Shown one piece after another: positions 44,573 through 54,186 of a stretch of DNA of 64,000 bases (the first letter of the stretch is position 1; the number at the start of each line of letters is the position of its first letter). Both the position numbers and the translations under genes were made by a program. The notes under the pieces were generated by a model that had not been told where the DNA came from, ran no database searches, and worked only from the letters and a program-made list of their open reading frames with translations. The DNA is from Chitinophaga sp. MM2321 (GTDB lineage: Bacteria > Bacteroidota > Bacteroidia > Chitinophagales > Chitinophagaceae). Where the stretch lies: positions 3,720,001 to 3,784,000 of the forward strand of contig NZ_OZ035533.1 of NCBI RefSeq assembly GCF_964033635.1. Reading direction: 5' to 3'.

Positions 44573-45187
44573 TTATGCATTGGCCTCTCCCCTGAACCTT
44601 TCCGTTGATACATGTCCCTTCTGTGTAATTCCTTCTGACTTAAAAACTTTTATAAAAGTCATCATCACAATTTTAACATCCAGTAAAAAACTTACATGAT
44701 CTACATACCACACATCCAGTTCAAACTTTTGATTCCAGCTGATCGCATTTCTACCATTTACCTGGGCCCATCCTGTAATGCCTGGTTTCACTTCGTGCCG
44801 TCTTCCCTGGGTTTCGGAATACAGATTCAAATAGTCCACCAGCAAGGGGCGCGGACCGATAAGACTCATATCCCCTTTCAGCACATTGATCAACTGAGGA
44901 ATTTCATCCAGGGATGTTTTACGTACAAAACTTCCTATGACTGTCAGGCGCTGCTCATCAGGTAGCAATTCACCCTTGGTATCCCGCTTATCATTCATTG
45001 TTTTGTACTTGATTACTTTAAATATCCGGTTATTCTTACCTGGCCTCGCCTGCAAAAAAAACGGGTTACCACTGTTTGCGATAAACAATAAAATGCCTAT
45101 TGCGATGAAGACCGGTAATAAAATGGTGCATGCAACGAATGCTATCAATACATCCAATGCTCCTTTAAAATATTTACGATACAACAT
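44573..45187 (-). CDS. Initiating sugar transferase, PglC-like
   Basis: Transfers a sugar-1-phosphate from UDP-sugar to undecaprenyl phosphate, starting repeat-unit assembly. The 204-residue protein has one N-terminal hydrophobic segment (re-entrant helix, VLIAFVACTILLPVFIAIGILLF region) and the catalytic Asp-Glu dyad in RKTSLDEIPQLINVLKGD, followed by SLIGPRPLLVDYL and the conserved VKPGITGWAQVNGRN. Small monotopic form like PglC, lacking the large WbaP-type N-domain. It overlaps the upstream glycosyltransferase by 14 bases, so translation is likely coupled. Confidence 0.95.
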   Translation of the reverse strand: MLYRKYFKGALDVLIAFVACTILLPVFIAIGILLFIANSGNPFFLQARPGKNNRIFKVIKYKTMNDKRDTKGELLPDEQRLTVIGSFVRKTSLDEIPQLINVLKGDMSLIGPRPLLVDYLNLYSETQGRRHEVKPGITGWAQVNGRNAISWNQKFELDVWYVDHVSFLLDVKIVMMTFIKVFKSEGITQKGHVSTERFRGEANA

Positions 45188-46397
45188 TGTCCAGTATTTT
45201 TAAATAGCTGCCCACAGCAATATCCAGGGAATAGCTTCGCTGTGCGAGCGCCCGCGCTCTTATCTGCTGCGCCTTCAACAATGATTTGTTATTTATATAA
45301 TCAGCAAAACGCCTGGCTTCCTGCTGTAAATTATCTACCTGATAATCCATCACAAAACCAACATCTTCTTTTTCAATTACTGCTGCCTGCCAACCTCGAT
45401 GGTTAATCAGTATCGGGCGTCCCGCCGCCAGGCAGTCAAAGAACTTATTAGCGGAGTTGGCCCATAACTCCGGAATTGGAATAACAAAAGAACTTGCCAC
45501 CGTACTTTCATAATATAGCTGGGCGAGTTGCGATTTAGGAACAGGATCAAAAAAGAAAAGAGTACTGTTTAACACCTTATTCTCCAGTGCATATTTCATT
45601 AGTGATGCCTTCTCCATACCGTCTCCAAATACAATAAACTTTATACTACTGTCTATTGTTTTGAGATGGGTCGCCAGATCTACGAGGTATCTCAACCCAT
45701 TGACCATACCAAGTGTTCCTGCATACAGTACGGTTTTGACAGGTGTAAATCCCAACAGCCCGGCCAGGATACTTTTGTTAGTATCGAATGAATCGAAGCG
45801 CAATACTTCTGAGATATTTGGAATGACAGATAATTTCTTTACAGATACGGTCGTTCTTTCTTCAATCGATCTTTTCATATCGTCGGACAGTGGAACAATA
45901 TGTGCGGCATTTTTGTAGATGCGCTTTTCAAATGCATTCAACAATTTCACGAGCAGTTTGTTGCTGATAATACCCATGGCCACAGGTACTTCCGGCCATA
46001 CGTCGCGCACCTCAAAAATATAAGGCACTCCCTGTAAGGATTTCTTGACCATTGCCGGCACTGCTATGGTAATGGGTGTGGAAGTAGCCAGCACTACATC
46101 ACTTTTAATTTTCAATACCCTTAAAGAAGATTTTGCCACAAACTTTACAAACGTAAGCGCCCGTTTGGCAAAACTCATTTTATTACTATACTCTAGATTT
46201 AAAACGTGTAATTCTATTCCCTCCTGCTCTATCACTGTCCAGGCGTCCTTAAAATCGAAGCCCTTCAGGAAGGAACTTGTAGTCACAACAATAACTTTAT
46301 GCCCCGCTATTGTAAACTGCTTCGCCAGGTCATATGACCTGGTTCCGCCAGACGAACTGGGTAACGTAAAATATTGATGTATATAAAGTATTCTCAT
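45174..46397 (-). CDS. GT4 family glycosyltransferase (WbuB-like)
   Basis: A 407-residue GT-B glycosyltransferase. It starts MRILYIHQYFTLPSSSGGTR, typical of WbuB-like enzymes that act on bacillosamine or FucNAc-linked undecaprenyl-PP. VPYIFEVRDVWPEVPVAMG is the acceptor-side membrane patch, and the C-terminal domain has VLYAGTLGMVNGLRYLV and ELWANSANKFFDCLAAGRPIL with the donor-binding Asn-Lys-Phe segment. Likely adds the second sugar of the repeat unit. Overlaps the next gene by 4 bases on one side (ATGA) and the PglC-like gene by 14 bases on the other. Confidence 0.93.
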   Translation of the reverse strand: MRILYIHQYFTLPSSSGGTRSYDLAKQFTIAGHKVIVVTTSSFLKGFDFKDAWTVIEQEGIELHVLNLEYSNKMSFAKRALTFVKFVAKSSLRVLKIKSDVVLATSTPITIAVPAMVKKSLQGVPYIFEVRDVWPEVPVAMGIISNKLLVKLLNAFEKRIYKNAAHIVPLSDDMKRSIEERTTVSVKKLSVIPNISEVLRFDSFDTNKSILAGLLGFTPVKTVLYAGTLGMVNGLRYLVDLATHLKTIDSSIKFIVFGDGMEKASLMKYALENKVLNSTLFFFDPVPKSQLAQLYYESTVASSFVIPIPELWANSANKFFDCLAAGRPILINHRGWQAAVIEKEDVGFVMDYQVDNLQQEARRFADYINNKSLLKAQQIRARALAQRSYSLDIAVGSYLKILDNVVS

Positions 46398-46903
46398 CGC
46401 ATTTCTTTTATGAATAACGCCGGTGTACCCCCATACAAACTATCTGCCGCCTCATACTTCTTATTTAGCACAGAACCAGCACCCAGAACAGATCTAGGAG
46501 GCAAAATACTTCCACCCAGCACAGCACAGTTTCCGGCTATCCACGCACCAGATCCAATTTTAACCGGCCGCCTCAATGATTTCCCAAAACGATAGGAATT
46601 GTTTAAAAAAGTATGATTCCCAGAAGAAATAATGCAGTTGGGACCTATCAACACCTCATCTCCTATTTCAATATCAAGGCCAATGACAACTGTATTATGC
46701 GCTATGTAAACATGATCCCCCACTTTCAACCCGGTCAGTGAATTCAAAACAGCAGTAGAAGTAACCTGAAAATTGCGCCCGCAACCTTTCATCATCAGCG
46801 AGTATAAAAACCCTCTAAACCGCATGAATAAAGGTATATTAGGCAGTAGTAAAGTACTGACCTTCACCAGCCAGGAATACAGTATGGATAACTTAACCTT
46901 CAT
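46394..46903 (-). CDS. Hexapeptide-repeat acyltransferase
   Basis: A 169-residue left-handed beta-helix acyltransferase of the LbH family, with hexads VGDHVYIAHNTVVIG, IGDEVLIGPNCIISSGNHTF (active-site His) and IGSGAWIAGNCAVLGGSILP. The N-terminal about 45 residues are helical and partly hydrophobic, as in colanic-acid-type O-acetyltransferases. It probably O-acetylates the polysaccharide. Overlaps both neighbours (11 bases with the upstream GT, 4 with the downstream GT), indicating tight coupling. Confidence 0.9.
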   Translation of the reverse strand: MKVKLSILYSWLVKVSTLLLPNIPLFMRFRGFLYSLMMKGCGRNFQVTSTAVLNSLTGLKVGDHVYIAHNTVVIGLDIEIGDEVLIGPNCIISSGNHTFLNNSYRFGKSLRRPVKIGSGAWIAGNCAVLGGSILPPRSVLGAGSVLNKKYEAADSLYGGTPALFIKEMR

Positions 46904-48041
46904 GGAATATCTTTTTAATAAATCCTTCTATCGTAAAATCTTTCACCTTATTATAAGCATTACTGCTAAGCTGCTGTGTAAGGCGATTATCTTTTACTAA
47001 CGCATCGATCTGTTTATAAAACCCTTCATCATCATTGAATCCGGCGAACAGGATATCATGTTCATTTTCAAATACATTGGGTAAAGAACCAACGGGGGTG
47101 CTCACTACTACCAAGCTATTGGCCATGGCTTCCAGGATCACTCTGGGAGAGCCTTCCGACAGACTGGCAAAGCAAAAAACATCATGGCTTCTCAACATAT
47201 TGTTTAACTTTTCCCGGTTATCAATATGGCCTGCGAAATCGATATATGGATTCAACCCCAACTGAGTAGCGAGTGCTTTCAGTTCCTGCTCAAATTCACC
47301 AGAACCAACAATTGTTAGTGTGGCACCCGGATATTGCCCCTGTACTTTGTGAAAAGACCTGATCACCGTCTCCACTCCTTTTGCTTTACGCAGATACCCC
47401 ACATACAGTAACCGGGGAGCATCCTGCTTCATCTGCGACTGATCTTTCAGGTAAAAATCCCCTTCATTTAAAGTGGAGGAAATAACAGCTTCAGCTTTAA
47501 TGCCACTTCTGACCAGCTTCTCTTTCAGGTGATGCCCATTTGTAAATACACTTGCGCCTTTGCAAGCCCACATATACGCTGAATGTTCGGGCATAAAAAG
47601 AGAAATCATAATAAACTTCTTCATGCGGCTGAAGTTGGGATTTGTTCTGGCAGCATCTACCGGATCCCCCACGAAGTGAACGATCCGCTTCTTTCTTTTA
47701 AAATAAAATTTCCCTAACCAGCCAAAAGGAACCGGGTAACGGGCATATACTTCATCATATCCCTGTAGTGCTTTATATGCTTTTATATAAGCGCCTACAT
47801 GCGGTATTGCACCAACATAACTGGAAGAATAAGGCAGCTCGTATACTTTCACATTATCAAAACATGCTAGAGACATCAGACCATTGCTGCTATTTTCATC
47901 GCATACTTTTGTAGGGGACATTAAACAAACCTCATCGTAGTATTTTACAATCTCCTTCAAATACACCCAGTGCGTATAAGGCAAATAATAGGTTGCCATC
48001 TCTTTATGCACTACCCAGGCATGTACAAGCAGCTTCGTCAT
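46893..48041 (-). CDS. GT4 family glycosyltransferase
   Basis: A 382-residue GT-B enzyme. The N-terminal half has YLPYTHWVYLKEIVKYYDEV and GYDEVYARYPVPFGWLGKF; the C-terminal half carries RLLYVGYLRKAKGVETVI, the VGSGEFEQEL strand and the E-x7-E donor motif in ASLSEGSPRVILEAMANSL. The acceptor and donor are not readable. One of three glycosyltransferases in the locus. Confidence 0.9.
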   Translation of the reverse strand: MTKLLVHAWVVHKEMATYYLPYTHWVYLKEIVKYYDEVCLMSPTKVCDENSSNGLMSLACFDNVKVYELPYSSSYVGAIPHVGAYIKAYKALQGYDEVYARYPVPFGWLGKFYFKRKKRIVHFVGDPVDAARTNPNFSRMKKFIMISLFMPEHSAYMWACKGASVFTNGHHLKEKLVRSGIKAEAVISSTLNEGDFYLKDQSQMKQDAPRLLYVGYLRKAKGVETVIRSFHKVQGQYPGATLTIVGSGEFEQELKALATQLGLNPYIDFAGHIDNREKLNNMLRSHDVFCFASLSEGSPRVILEAMANSLVVVSTPVGSLPNVFENEHDILFAGFNDDEGFYKQIDALVKDNRLTQQLSSNAYNKVKDFTIEGFIKKIFHEG

Positions 48042-48059
48042 AGTTTTCCTCTTGATTTA

Positions 48060-49301
48060 TTACTCTTCTATCTTAATTTTACTTTCTTTGCTCAATGCTG
48101 TCTTTATCTTTTTCAACGCATCCTGATTATTTACATTTTTCACAGGTGTGCTGAAAGTATTCACGGCTCCTTTAGCCATATTACTGCTAGCATTGTTTTC
48201 AATTTTCACATTTTTCAACTCTGTCGCGGGCAACATCTGGTAATTACTCCTGTATCTGAATGGCATTTCGTTGTTTTTCCATACCGGATTGATCACCTTG
48301 ATCTGCCCCGTTAATTCACGGTCTCCCCTTCTGAATCCTGAACCAATTCTCATGGCACCATAGGACCTGTCATCAAGATGATCCTTAATAACTATATTGG
48401 TATTCACATTATTAGCGGCGCTGGGTAAGCGTGTCAGTACAATCAAGATCCCATCACGGGCATTGTTAAAAGTGGTAAGACTATCAATCTGAATATTGTT
48501 AATGATATCCTTTGGTTCATTCGGCTCAATATCTATTCCGCTCATGGGAAGTGTGCCGTAGGTATTAGCAATTACAGTTTTACTGATCTTAATATTTCTG
48601 CCACAAACAATGGAGATACCATTTCTCCGGTTAAAATCTATAAGTCCATTGTAAATATTCACATTGTCACTGGGGATGTAGTGGTCATCTACCACCTGCC
48701 TGGTACGCCATCCGATATAAATACCATCGCCCCAGCATTCTGAAATCCTGGGACTATAGAGATTAATATCCCTGGATGATCTGATGGCAATGCCCATTCC
48801 ATGCTCGCCCGTTTTACCGGTATGGCCTTTCCGGTCACCGATCAGGCAGGCATTGTAGATGTTTACATTATTTACACCGTGGAGCCGGATTATCTCGAAC
48901 GTCTCCAGATTATTGGGTTTCATTATTATTTTAGAACCCGACCGGAAATAAAGATTGGAATTACTACTCACGGTTAAACCCTTTTCACTGATCAGTACCG
49001 GAAAATCAGGAAAAACAACATCTCTGTTTTTATCCAGGCCATTTTGCAAATAAGAAGTATAGTCAACAGAACCATCCTTTTTATAACCAGCGGGTAATAA
49101 GGTAGTGAGATCAAATGCTTTCTTTGCGGCTGCATTAGCTTCAGCCAATATCGCTGCTGGCATCTGTGGCATGTATTGCGCGGGTAAACCGGTAAAAACA
49201 AACGGCTTACCATTATAGTTAATATCCCCGCCCTGGCTGTTGCATGACATGGCAAGCATGAAAAGACAACTGAAAAGAATTCCAGATTTCAATATGGTCA
49301 T
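48060..49301 (-). CDS. Right-handed parallel beta-helix lipoprotein
   Basis: A 413-residue envelope lipoprotein: signal peptide MTILKSGILFSCLFMLAMSC with a lipobox Cys at residue 20. From about residue 85 to 370 it is a right-handed beta-helix (pectate-lyase-like) recognisable from stacked Asn-rich turns: NNVNIYNACLIGDRKGHTGK, RDINLYSPRISECWGDGIYI, NVNIYNGLIDFNRRNGISI, and NIVIKDHLDD. This fold is used by uronan lyases, epimerases and depolymerases. No catalytic triad can be assigned from sequence alone. Its place inside the locus suggests it edits, trims or anchors the polymer (inference). Confidence 0.85.
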   Translation of the reverse strand: MTILKSGILFSCLFMLAMSCNSQGGDINYNGKPFVFTGLPAQYMPQMPAAILAEANAAAKKAFDLTTLLPAGYKKDGSVDYTSYLQNGLDKNRDVVFPDFPVLISEKGLTVSSNSNLYFRSGSKIIMKPNNLETFEIIRLHGVNNVNIYNACLIGDRKGHTGKTGEHGMGIAIRSSRDINLYSPRISECWGDGIYIGWRTRQVVDDHYIPSDNVNIYNGLIDFNRRNGISIVCGRNIKISKTVIANTYGTLPMSGIDIEPNEPKDIINNIQIDSLTTFNNARDGILIVLTRLPSAANNVNTNIVIKDHLDDRSYGAMRIGSGFRRGDRELTGQIKVINPVWKNNEMPFRYRSNYQMLPATELKNVKIENNASSNMAKGAVNTFSTPVKNVNNQDALKKIKTALSKESKIKIEE

Positions 49302-49369
49302 TATTCTAACATTTATGCTGTTAACAATAGGTCTTTCACAATCAGTATTCTTGTTTTACAATGCATCCT

Positions 49370-50617
49370 TTATACAGGATACATTTGCAGGCTGCCATTA
49401 CTATAAACTGGATTATATTTAGTTTTAGTGTGCTTTTTAATGGTCAATTCATATGACAACGGAATGAAATAAACGGCGAACAAAAAGATCAGGTAATCCA
49501 CCAACCAGGACCTGTGTACAAAAACTACCAGGAAAAAGAAGAAAGACAACAACACATATTTTTGTTTACGTCCATAAGTGATTACCAGGAACCACACGAG
49601 ATACAAGGCCATACCTACTATGCCATACTTCAATAAAAAAGAGCGGTAATCAGAAGAAGTGACATTGAAGTTTTCCGTAATCGTTCGTCCACCACCAAAA
49701 AAATTGAGGCCATACCGTGTATAGTTATCGTAAAAGCGGGAAAACTCAGCGGAAGTTCTTGCGTCCAATACATCGGAAGAACTACTTACTTTGTTCAGAA
49801 AAAAGCGATCCAGAAAGTCTGCAGGCAATATTGATATTACCACAAAAGCCATCACAGCCAGGACAATCAGCCCTACTACCTGCTTGTGGGAAAACCTGAA
49901 TCTATATACAAGCAAGCCTGCTATCAGCACAAAAAAACCCATGGAAAGCGTCAGCAATGCTGCACAAAAAATAACATTCCTTTTTCGTTTACTTAAAATA
50001 TCAGGATTCATGAATAATACAATAGCCGCAATAACACCGAAGTGCCCCGGCTCAGAGAAAATTCCGCTCACCCTGAATAATGAGCGTCCAAATATGGTGT
50101 ATTCCTGTCCTTGAAGCACAGCGGTGCCGGGGTATACAAAGAATAAAGCCTTTGACCCAGTGGCTCCGGTTTCGTACGGGTAATAAGGAAGATCAATGCC
50201 AATCAGTTTTATTACAAATATCGCAAGTGCCAATAACGAAATGACAAAAATGATATTTGCAAAATACCTGGCAGCCAAAAGTAGGATGGCCGTATCCAAC
50301 ATGAGCACCGTTAAAAAAACCACTAACCATACAACCGCTACCACCAACCTGTCGTATTGACGAATCGGGAAGAACAGGTACAATAACAGCAGGAGAGAAA
50401 TAATGAAATAATTCAGGTTCAGATTGGTTAAGCGCGCCTGTTTCTGAGCCAAACTGTTTGCAAACAATAAAAAGTAAAGACCGGTAGATCCCAGGATCAG
50501 GTAGCCAGCATTCCCACCCATGCTAAAGAAAGGAGAACAGGAAATCAACAGTACTACTGCCAATGCCATTGCAATGGGTTTGTACTTCCTTCTATTTATA
50601 TCAAACGCTTTCACCAT
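49370..50617 (-). CDS. Probable O-antigen polymerase-like membrane protein (Wzy)
   Basis: A 415-residue polytopic membrane protein with about ten to eleven helices and a larger periplasmic loop (about 200-235 and 300-335) containing YPYETGATGSKALFFVYPGT and GRSLFRVSGIFSEPGHFG. The SGIFSEPGHFG-like loop and topology resemble Wzy/O-antigen ligase proteins, which diverge strongly in sequence. In a locus with a flippase, export protein and kinase but no other polymerase candidate, it is the best candidate to link repeat units. The family assignment is inferred from topology and context. Confidence 0.72.
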   Translation of the reverse strand: MVKAFDINRRKYKPIAMALAVVLLISCSPFFSMGGNAGYLILGSTGLYFLLFANSLAQKQARLTNLNLNYFIISLLLLLYLFFPIRQYDRLVVAVVWLVVFLTVLMLDTAILLLAARYFANIIFVISLLALAIFVIKLIGIDLPYYPYETGATGSKALFFVYPGTAVLQGQEYTIFGRSLFRVSGIFSEPGHFGVIAAIVLFMNPDILSKRKRNVIFCAALLTLSMGFFVLIAGLLVYRFRFSHKQVVGLIVLAVMAFVVISILPADFLDRFFLNKVSSSSDVLDARTSAEFSRFYDNYTRYGLNFFGGGRTITENFNVTSSDYRSFLLKYGIVGMALYLVWFLVITYGRKQKYVLLSFFFFLVVFVHRSWLVDYLIFLFAVYFIPLSYELTIKKHTKTKYNPVYSNGSLQMYPV

Positions 50618-50652
50618 AAGCTACTGATTATACCAATACCGCTCCGCACCGG

Positions 50653-51960
50653 TTATCTGTAAATTTTCTTTTTAAACTTCGTAACGATCGCCAGCGCAAA
50701 ATCTTTGTCTTCCCTGGTATACGCAAATATTTTTTTAACAGGGATACGGGTGTGCATCGAATAAAGAACCAGAAAGACCAGTGCAGCGATGGAATAACTC
50801 ACCGTTGAAGCCATTGCTGAACCACTTGCCCCATACTTTGGTATCCAGAAATAGTTGAGTACCACATTGGCAATAACCGCCGGTATCATAGCTTCCATAG
50901 ACATCCACGGCTTACCTCTCCCTGCTATATCCATATACAGTACTTTGTAAATAATCATTAATAACACACCTGGCATCAATATCTTCAATACATGCGAACT
51001 TTCTGCAAATGCCGACCCGTACATCAGATTGATCACAAAATCAGACAGGCAATAGAATAATATGGCAATCACCAATATCAGGATCAGTGCAAAGCGTAAC
51101 AAGCGGCAAACCTTCAAAGAAAACTCCTTGGGATCTTTAGCCCCTGCGCTCCTGGAAAAGATGATCGTACTTAATATCGCAGGTATCTGCCACAGCATTT
51201 CTACCAACACGGCACCCTTGGAATAAATCCCCAGCTCATATGCATTGGACCATTTTTCAAGCAATACCACATCTACTTTATAATTAAGGCTTGCTACCAA
51301 CGTAGTACCTGCATATATAACGCCAAGGCTTAACAAGCCCTTAATAATAGTCCAGTTAAACCGGGGTCTTACCGGAATAATTTTTCTTATATTGATAACC
51401 ACCAGGAATGAAAGAAAAAACACCCCTAAAAAAGTAGCGGCCATCGACCCAGCTACACCCAGCTTAAATACTGCCAGGAATAAAAAAGTGAAGGCCAGAT
51501 TGATGATGGCAGGGACCCAGTTTATCCGGTTGAAGGCTTTCACATTCTGCTGCCCTAAAAATATACCTGAACTATAGGTAGTATAGAGCGAAAATGGAAT
51601 AGCCGCCAGCGCCCAAAAGATCAATGTATTCGAATAATGCCCTTTAGTGAAATACCGGATTAAGAAATAACTGCTGATCAATCCAAAAAGACTGGTAAAG
51701 ATCCAGGTGGCTAAAACCGCTCCATAGATCTCCTTTATATCATACTTTTCCTGTCCTACAAAGTAAGTAGTAGACTGTTGGACCCCCAATGCCCCGATGG
51801 CCATAAACAAGCTGGGATATACCAGCAGCGCCGCACTGATCCCATTTCCTTCCGGTCCCAGATACCTCGCTGTTACAATAGAGGTACCCAGTCCGAGGGC
51901 TAGGGAGGCAACCCTGCTGCTAAAAACACTGGCAAGATCTTTTATAAAAGAATTTTTCAC
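50653..51960 (-). CDS. Oligosaccharide flippase (Wzx, MATE/MOP superfamily)
   Basis: A 435-residue inner-membrane protein with about twelve to fourteen helices, starting with a short basic N-terminus and then SRVASLALGLGTSIVTARYLGPEGNGISAALL read over two segments, the usual Wzx opening. Mid-helix and loop residues (QQSTTYFVGQEKYD, GIFLGQQNVKAFNRIN, YGSAFAESSHVLKILMPG) fit the polysaccharide-transport family. It flips undecaprenyl-linked repeat units to the periplasm. No genes overlap it; 36 bases separate it from the polymerase-like gene on each side. Confidence 0.92.
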   Translation of the reverse strand: MKNSFIKDLASVFSSRVASLALGLGTSIVTARYLGPEGNGISAALLVYPSLFMAIGALGVQQSTTYFVGQEKYDIKEIYGAVLATWIFTSLFGLISSYFLIRYFTKGHYSNTLIFWALAAIPFSLYTTYSSGIFLGQQNVKAFNRINWVPAIINLAFTFLFLAVFKLGVAGSMAATFLGVFFLSFLVVINIRKIIPVRPRFNWTIIKGLLSLGVIYAGTTLVASLNYKVDVVLLEKWSNAYELGIYSKGAVLVEMLWQIPAILSTIIFSRSAGAKDPKEFSLKVCRLLRFALILILVIAILFYCLSDFVINLMYGSAFAESSHVLKILMPGVLLMIIYKVLYMDIAGRGKPWMSMEAMIPAVIANVVLNYFWIPKYGASGSAMASTVSYSIAALVFLVLYSMHTRIPVKKIFAYTREDKDFALAIVTKFKKKIYR

Positions 51961-51996
51961 TACTTCTCTCTAAAGAATTAATAATTAGTGCAAAGG

Positions 51997-53142
51997 TTAT
52001 TTACTACCTATTGCTTTATAAACAGTTGCCAGATTGCCGGCCATCCGTTCAATGGTAAAATTATCCAACACAAACTGCTGTGCATCTCCAATGACAGCAT
52101 CATTTATTTCCTCCGACCGTATGGTCTTTATCATCCGTCTAAGCTTATCGGCCCCATCATTTACATCATACGGGTCAAAAAAGAACTGATGATAATACGC
52201 ATGCGTAGCCTCATGGTGAGGTTGCAATCCGGACGCACATACAGGTACCTTCATATATTGCGCTTCTATCAGTACATTCCCCAGCCCTTCATAGATGGAA
52301 GGGAAGAAAAACAGATCAGCATTTAATAAATATCTGGTAATATTCTGGTCCACTCCTGCAAAATAAACACAGTTCTCCAGTCCTTCCACCGCTACCTTCC
52401 GCCTTACCTGTTCAAAAAGCGAACCGCTACCTACCAGTATTAATTTATATTTTTCCTGTATAGGATTCAGCGCCTTGAAACAATCAATTAAAAAAAGATG
52501 GTTCTTAGGTTCCCGGAAACTTCCGATGTGTAAAAAGGTGCATTTACTATCGGCAATAAAACGACTCACTTCATCTGTTAATACAGGTGAATTTCTTGCC
52601 AGCGTCGAAAAATCAATGCCGTTATAAATGAGCTGAAACTTATCTGACACCGTCTGGCTATTCGTATAATACTGCAGGTTCGTCTTTGAATGTCCGATAA
52701 TCCTGGTGGCATACCGGAGAGTAAAAAACTTATGAGTACCTAGATAGGCCCTGGTGATGGCGGATAAGACAATCGACCCTTCCCTTTTAGGCTTAGCAAA
52801 ATACCGCTCGCTATGCACAGATACTATAAATGGAATTGACAACCATTTACAGGCAATTGCAAAAGCGCCGGAAGTGAAGCCAAACCTGCTGTGTACTACA
52901 TCGTATTTACCACTTTTGAGTATCTTATAGAGTTGCACGGCATCATAGAACGGAACCCTACTCCTTTTAAAATAAAGAATCTCTGTTCCAGCATCCTTAT
53001 ATTGCTGCTCCAGGTGTCCCCCCTTTGCATAGCAGCATACTGTTAATTGTATAGATTCCTTATTAAGAAAAGGTAAACATGAAAGTAATGTTTTCTCTAT
53101 TCCACCTATGTCCAGCTTGCTTACAATTGTTAATACTCTCAT
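51997..53142 (-). CDS. GT4 family glycosyltransferase
   Basis: A 381-residue GT-B enzyme starting MRVLTIVSKLDIGGIEKTLL, with the G-G-I-E-K acceptor-loop, VSVHSERYFAKPKREGS, and C-terminal FLHIGSFREPKNHLFLI and FPSIYEGLGNVLIEAQYMKVPV holding the E-x7-E motif. It belongs to the large GT4 group acting on lipid-linked oligosaccharides. Specificity unknown. Its start lies 25 bases downstream of the TviC-like gene's stop codon. Confidence 0.92.
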   Translation of the reverse strand: MRVLTIVSKLDIGGIEKTLLSCLPFLNKESIQLTVCCYAKGGHLEQQYKDAGTEILYFKRSRVPFYDAVQLYKILKSGKYDVVHSRFGFTSGAFAIACKWLSIPFIVSVHSERYFAKPKREGSIVLSAITRAYLGTHKFFTLRYATRIIGHSKTNLQYYTNSQTVSDKFQLIYNGIDFSTLARNSPVLTDEVSRFIADSKCTFLHIGSFREPKNHLFLIDCFKALNPIQEKYKLILVGSGSLFEQVRRKVAVEGLENCVYFAGVDQNITRYLLNADLFFFPSIYEGLGNVLIEAQYMKVPVCASGLQPHHEATHAYYHQFFFDPYDVNDGADKLRRMIKTIRSEEINDAVIGDAQQFVLDNFTIERMAGNLATVYKAIGSK

Positions 53143-53167
53143 ATCTGTGTATGCTTATCCGGGTTAC

Positions 53168-54154
53168 CTAAACAGCTCTGTTTTTATACCACTCCATCGC
53201 AATTGCCAGTCCCTGCATAACAGAAAACGCCGGCCTATATCCAATCAGCCTGTTGGCTTTATCAACATTGGCAAGGCTGTGTTTTACATCGCCTTTACGT
53301 TCTGTCTGATAAATAGGCGCCACATCAATATGCCAGATACCGGAAATGTGTTGCCACAATTCATTTAATGTAGTTCGTTCACCTGCCGCGATATTTATCA
53401 CTTCACTGGTATGAATATCATCAGAAAGCAAGGCTTTTATATTCGCTTGCACTGCATTCTCTACAAAAGTAAAATCCCTGCTTGTCTCTCCGTCTCCATT
53501 AATAATGGGGGCCTCTTTTTTCTTTGCAGCTTCAATGAATAATGGAATAACTGCAGCATAAGGACCGTTCGGGTTTTGACGCGGTCCAAATACATTGAAA
53601 TACCTTAATCCAATGGTATGAAAATCGTATATCCTGGAAAATACATTTGCATACAATTCATTCACATATTTTGTCACTGCATAAGGCGACATCGGGTTGC
53701 CGATGGTATCTTCCACTTTGGGTAAACCTGGATGATCACCATAAGTACTTGAACTGGCTGCATAAATAAAACGCTTTACCTGTGCATCCTTAGCAGCAAG
53801 CAGCATGTTAAGGAACCCCGTTATATTAACGTCATTAGTCGTTAATGGATCATTAATAGAACGCGGAACAGAGCCCAATGCAGCTTGGTGTGCTACATAA
53901 TCAATGCCACTCACGGCCTTCCTGCAATCATCAATATTTCTAATATCTCCTTCAAAAAGCTCAAAAGCCGGATCAGATAAAAAGGGAGCAATATTATCCA
54001 TTACGCCCGTAGAGAAATTATCCAATACCCGCACCTTCTTCGCTTTATATTTCAATAAATATTCCACTAGGTTGGAGCCGATAAATCCGGCCCCGCCGGT
54101 TATTAAAAAACAGGATTGAGATAAGTTTTTAGAATGATAAGGTACTTCGTACAT
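53168..54154 (-). CDS. tviC: UDP-N-acetylglucosamine 4-epimerase-type SDR, TviC/WbpP-like
   Basis: A 328-residue extended short-chain dehydrogenase. NAD-binding ITGGAGFIGSNLVEYLL; catalytic S-S-S-T (AASSSTYGD) and Y-x3-K in SPYAVTKYVNEL; and HQAALGSVPRSINDP with RYFNVFGPRQNPNG, all as in TviC/WbpP. Such enzymes interconvert UDP-GlcNAc(A) and UDP-GalNAc(A). Next to the TviB-like dehydrogenase, the pair should give UDP-N-acetylgalactosaminuronic acid. The N-terminal about 12 residues before the Rossmann fold are as in the family. Confidence 0.93.
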   Translation of the reverse strand: MYEVPYHSKNLSQSCFLITGGAGFIGSNLVEYLLKYKAKKVRVLDNFSTGVMDNIAPFLSDPAFELFEGDIRNIDDCRKAVSGIDYVAHQAALGSVPRSINDPLTTNDVNITGFLNMLLAAKDAQVKRFIYAASSSTYGDHPGLPKVEDTIGNPMSPYAVTKYVNELYANVFSRIYDFHTIGLRYFNVFGPRQNPNGPYAAVIPLFIEAAKKKEAPIINGDGETSRDFTFVENAVQANIKALLSDDIHTSEVINIAAGERTTLNELWQHISGIWHIDVAPIYQTERKGDVKHSLANVDKANRLIGYRPAFSVMQGLAIAMEWYKNRAV

Positions 54155-54186
54155 ATTTTTATGATGGTATGAATATCAGCTATAAA

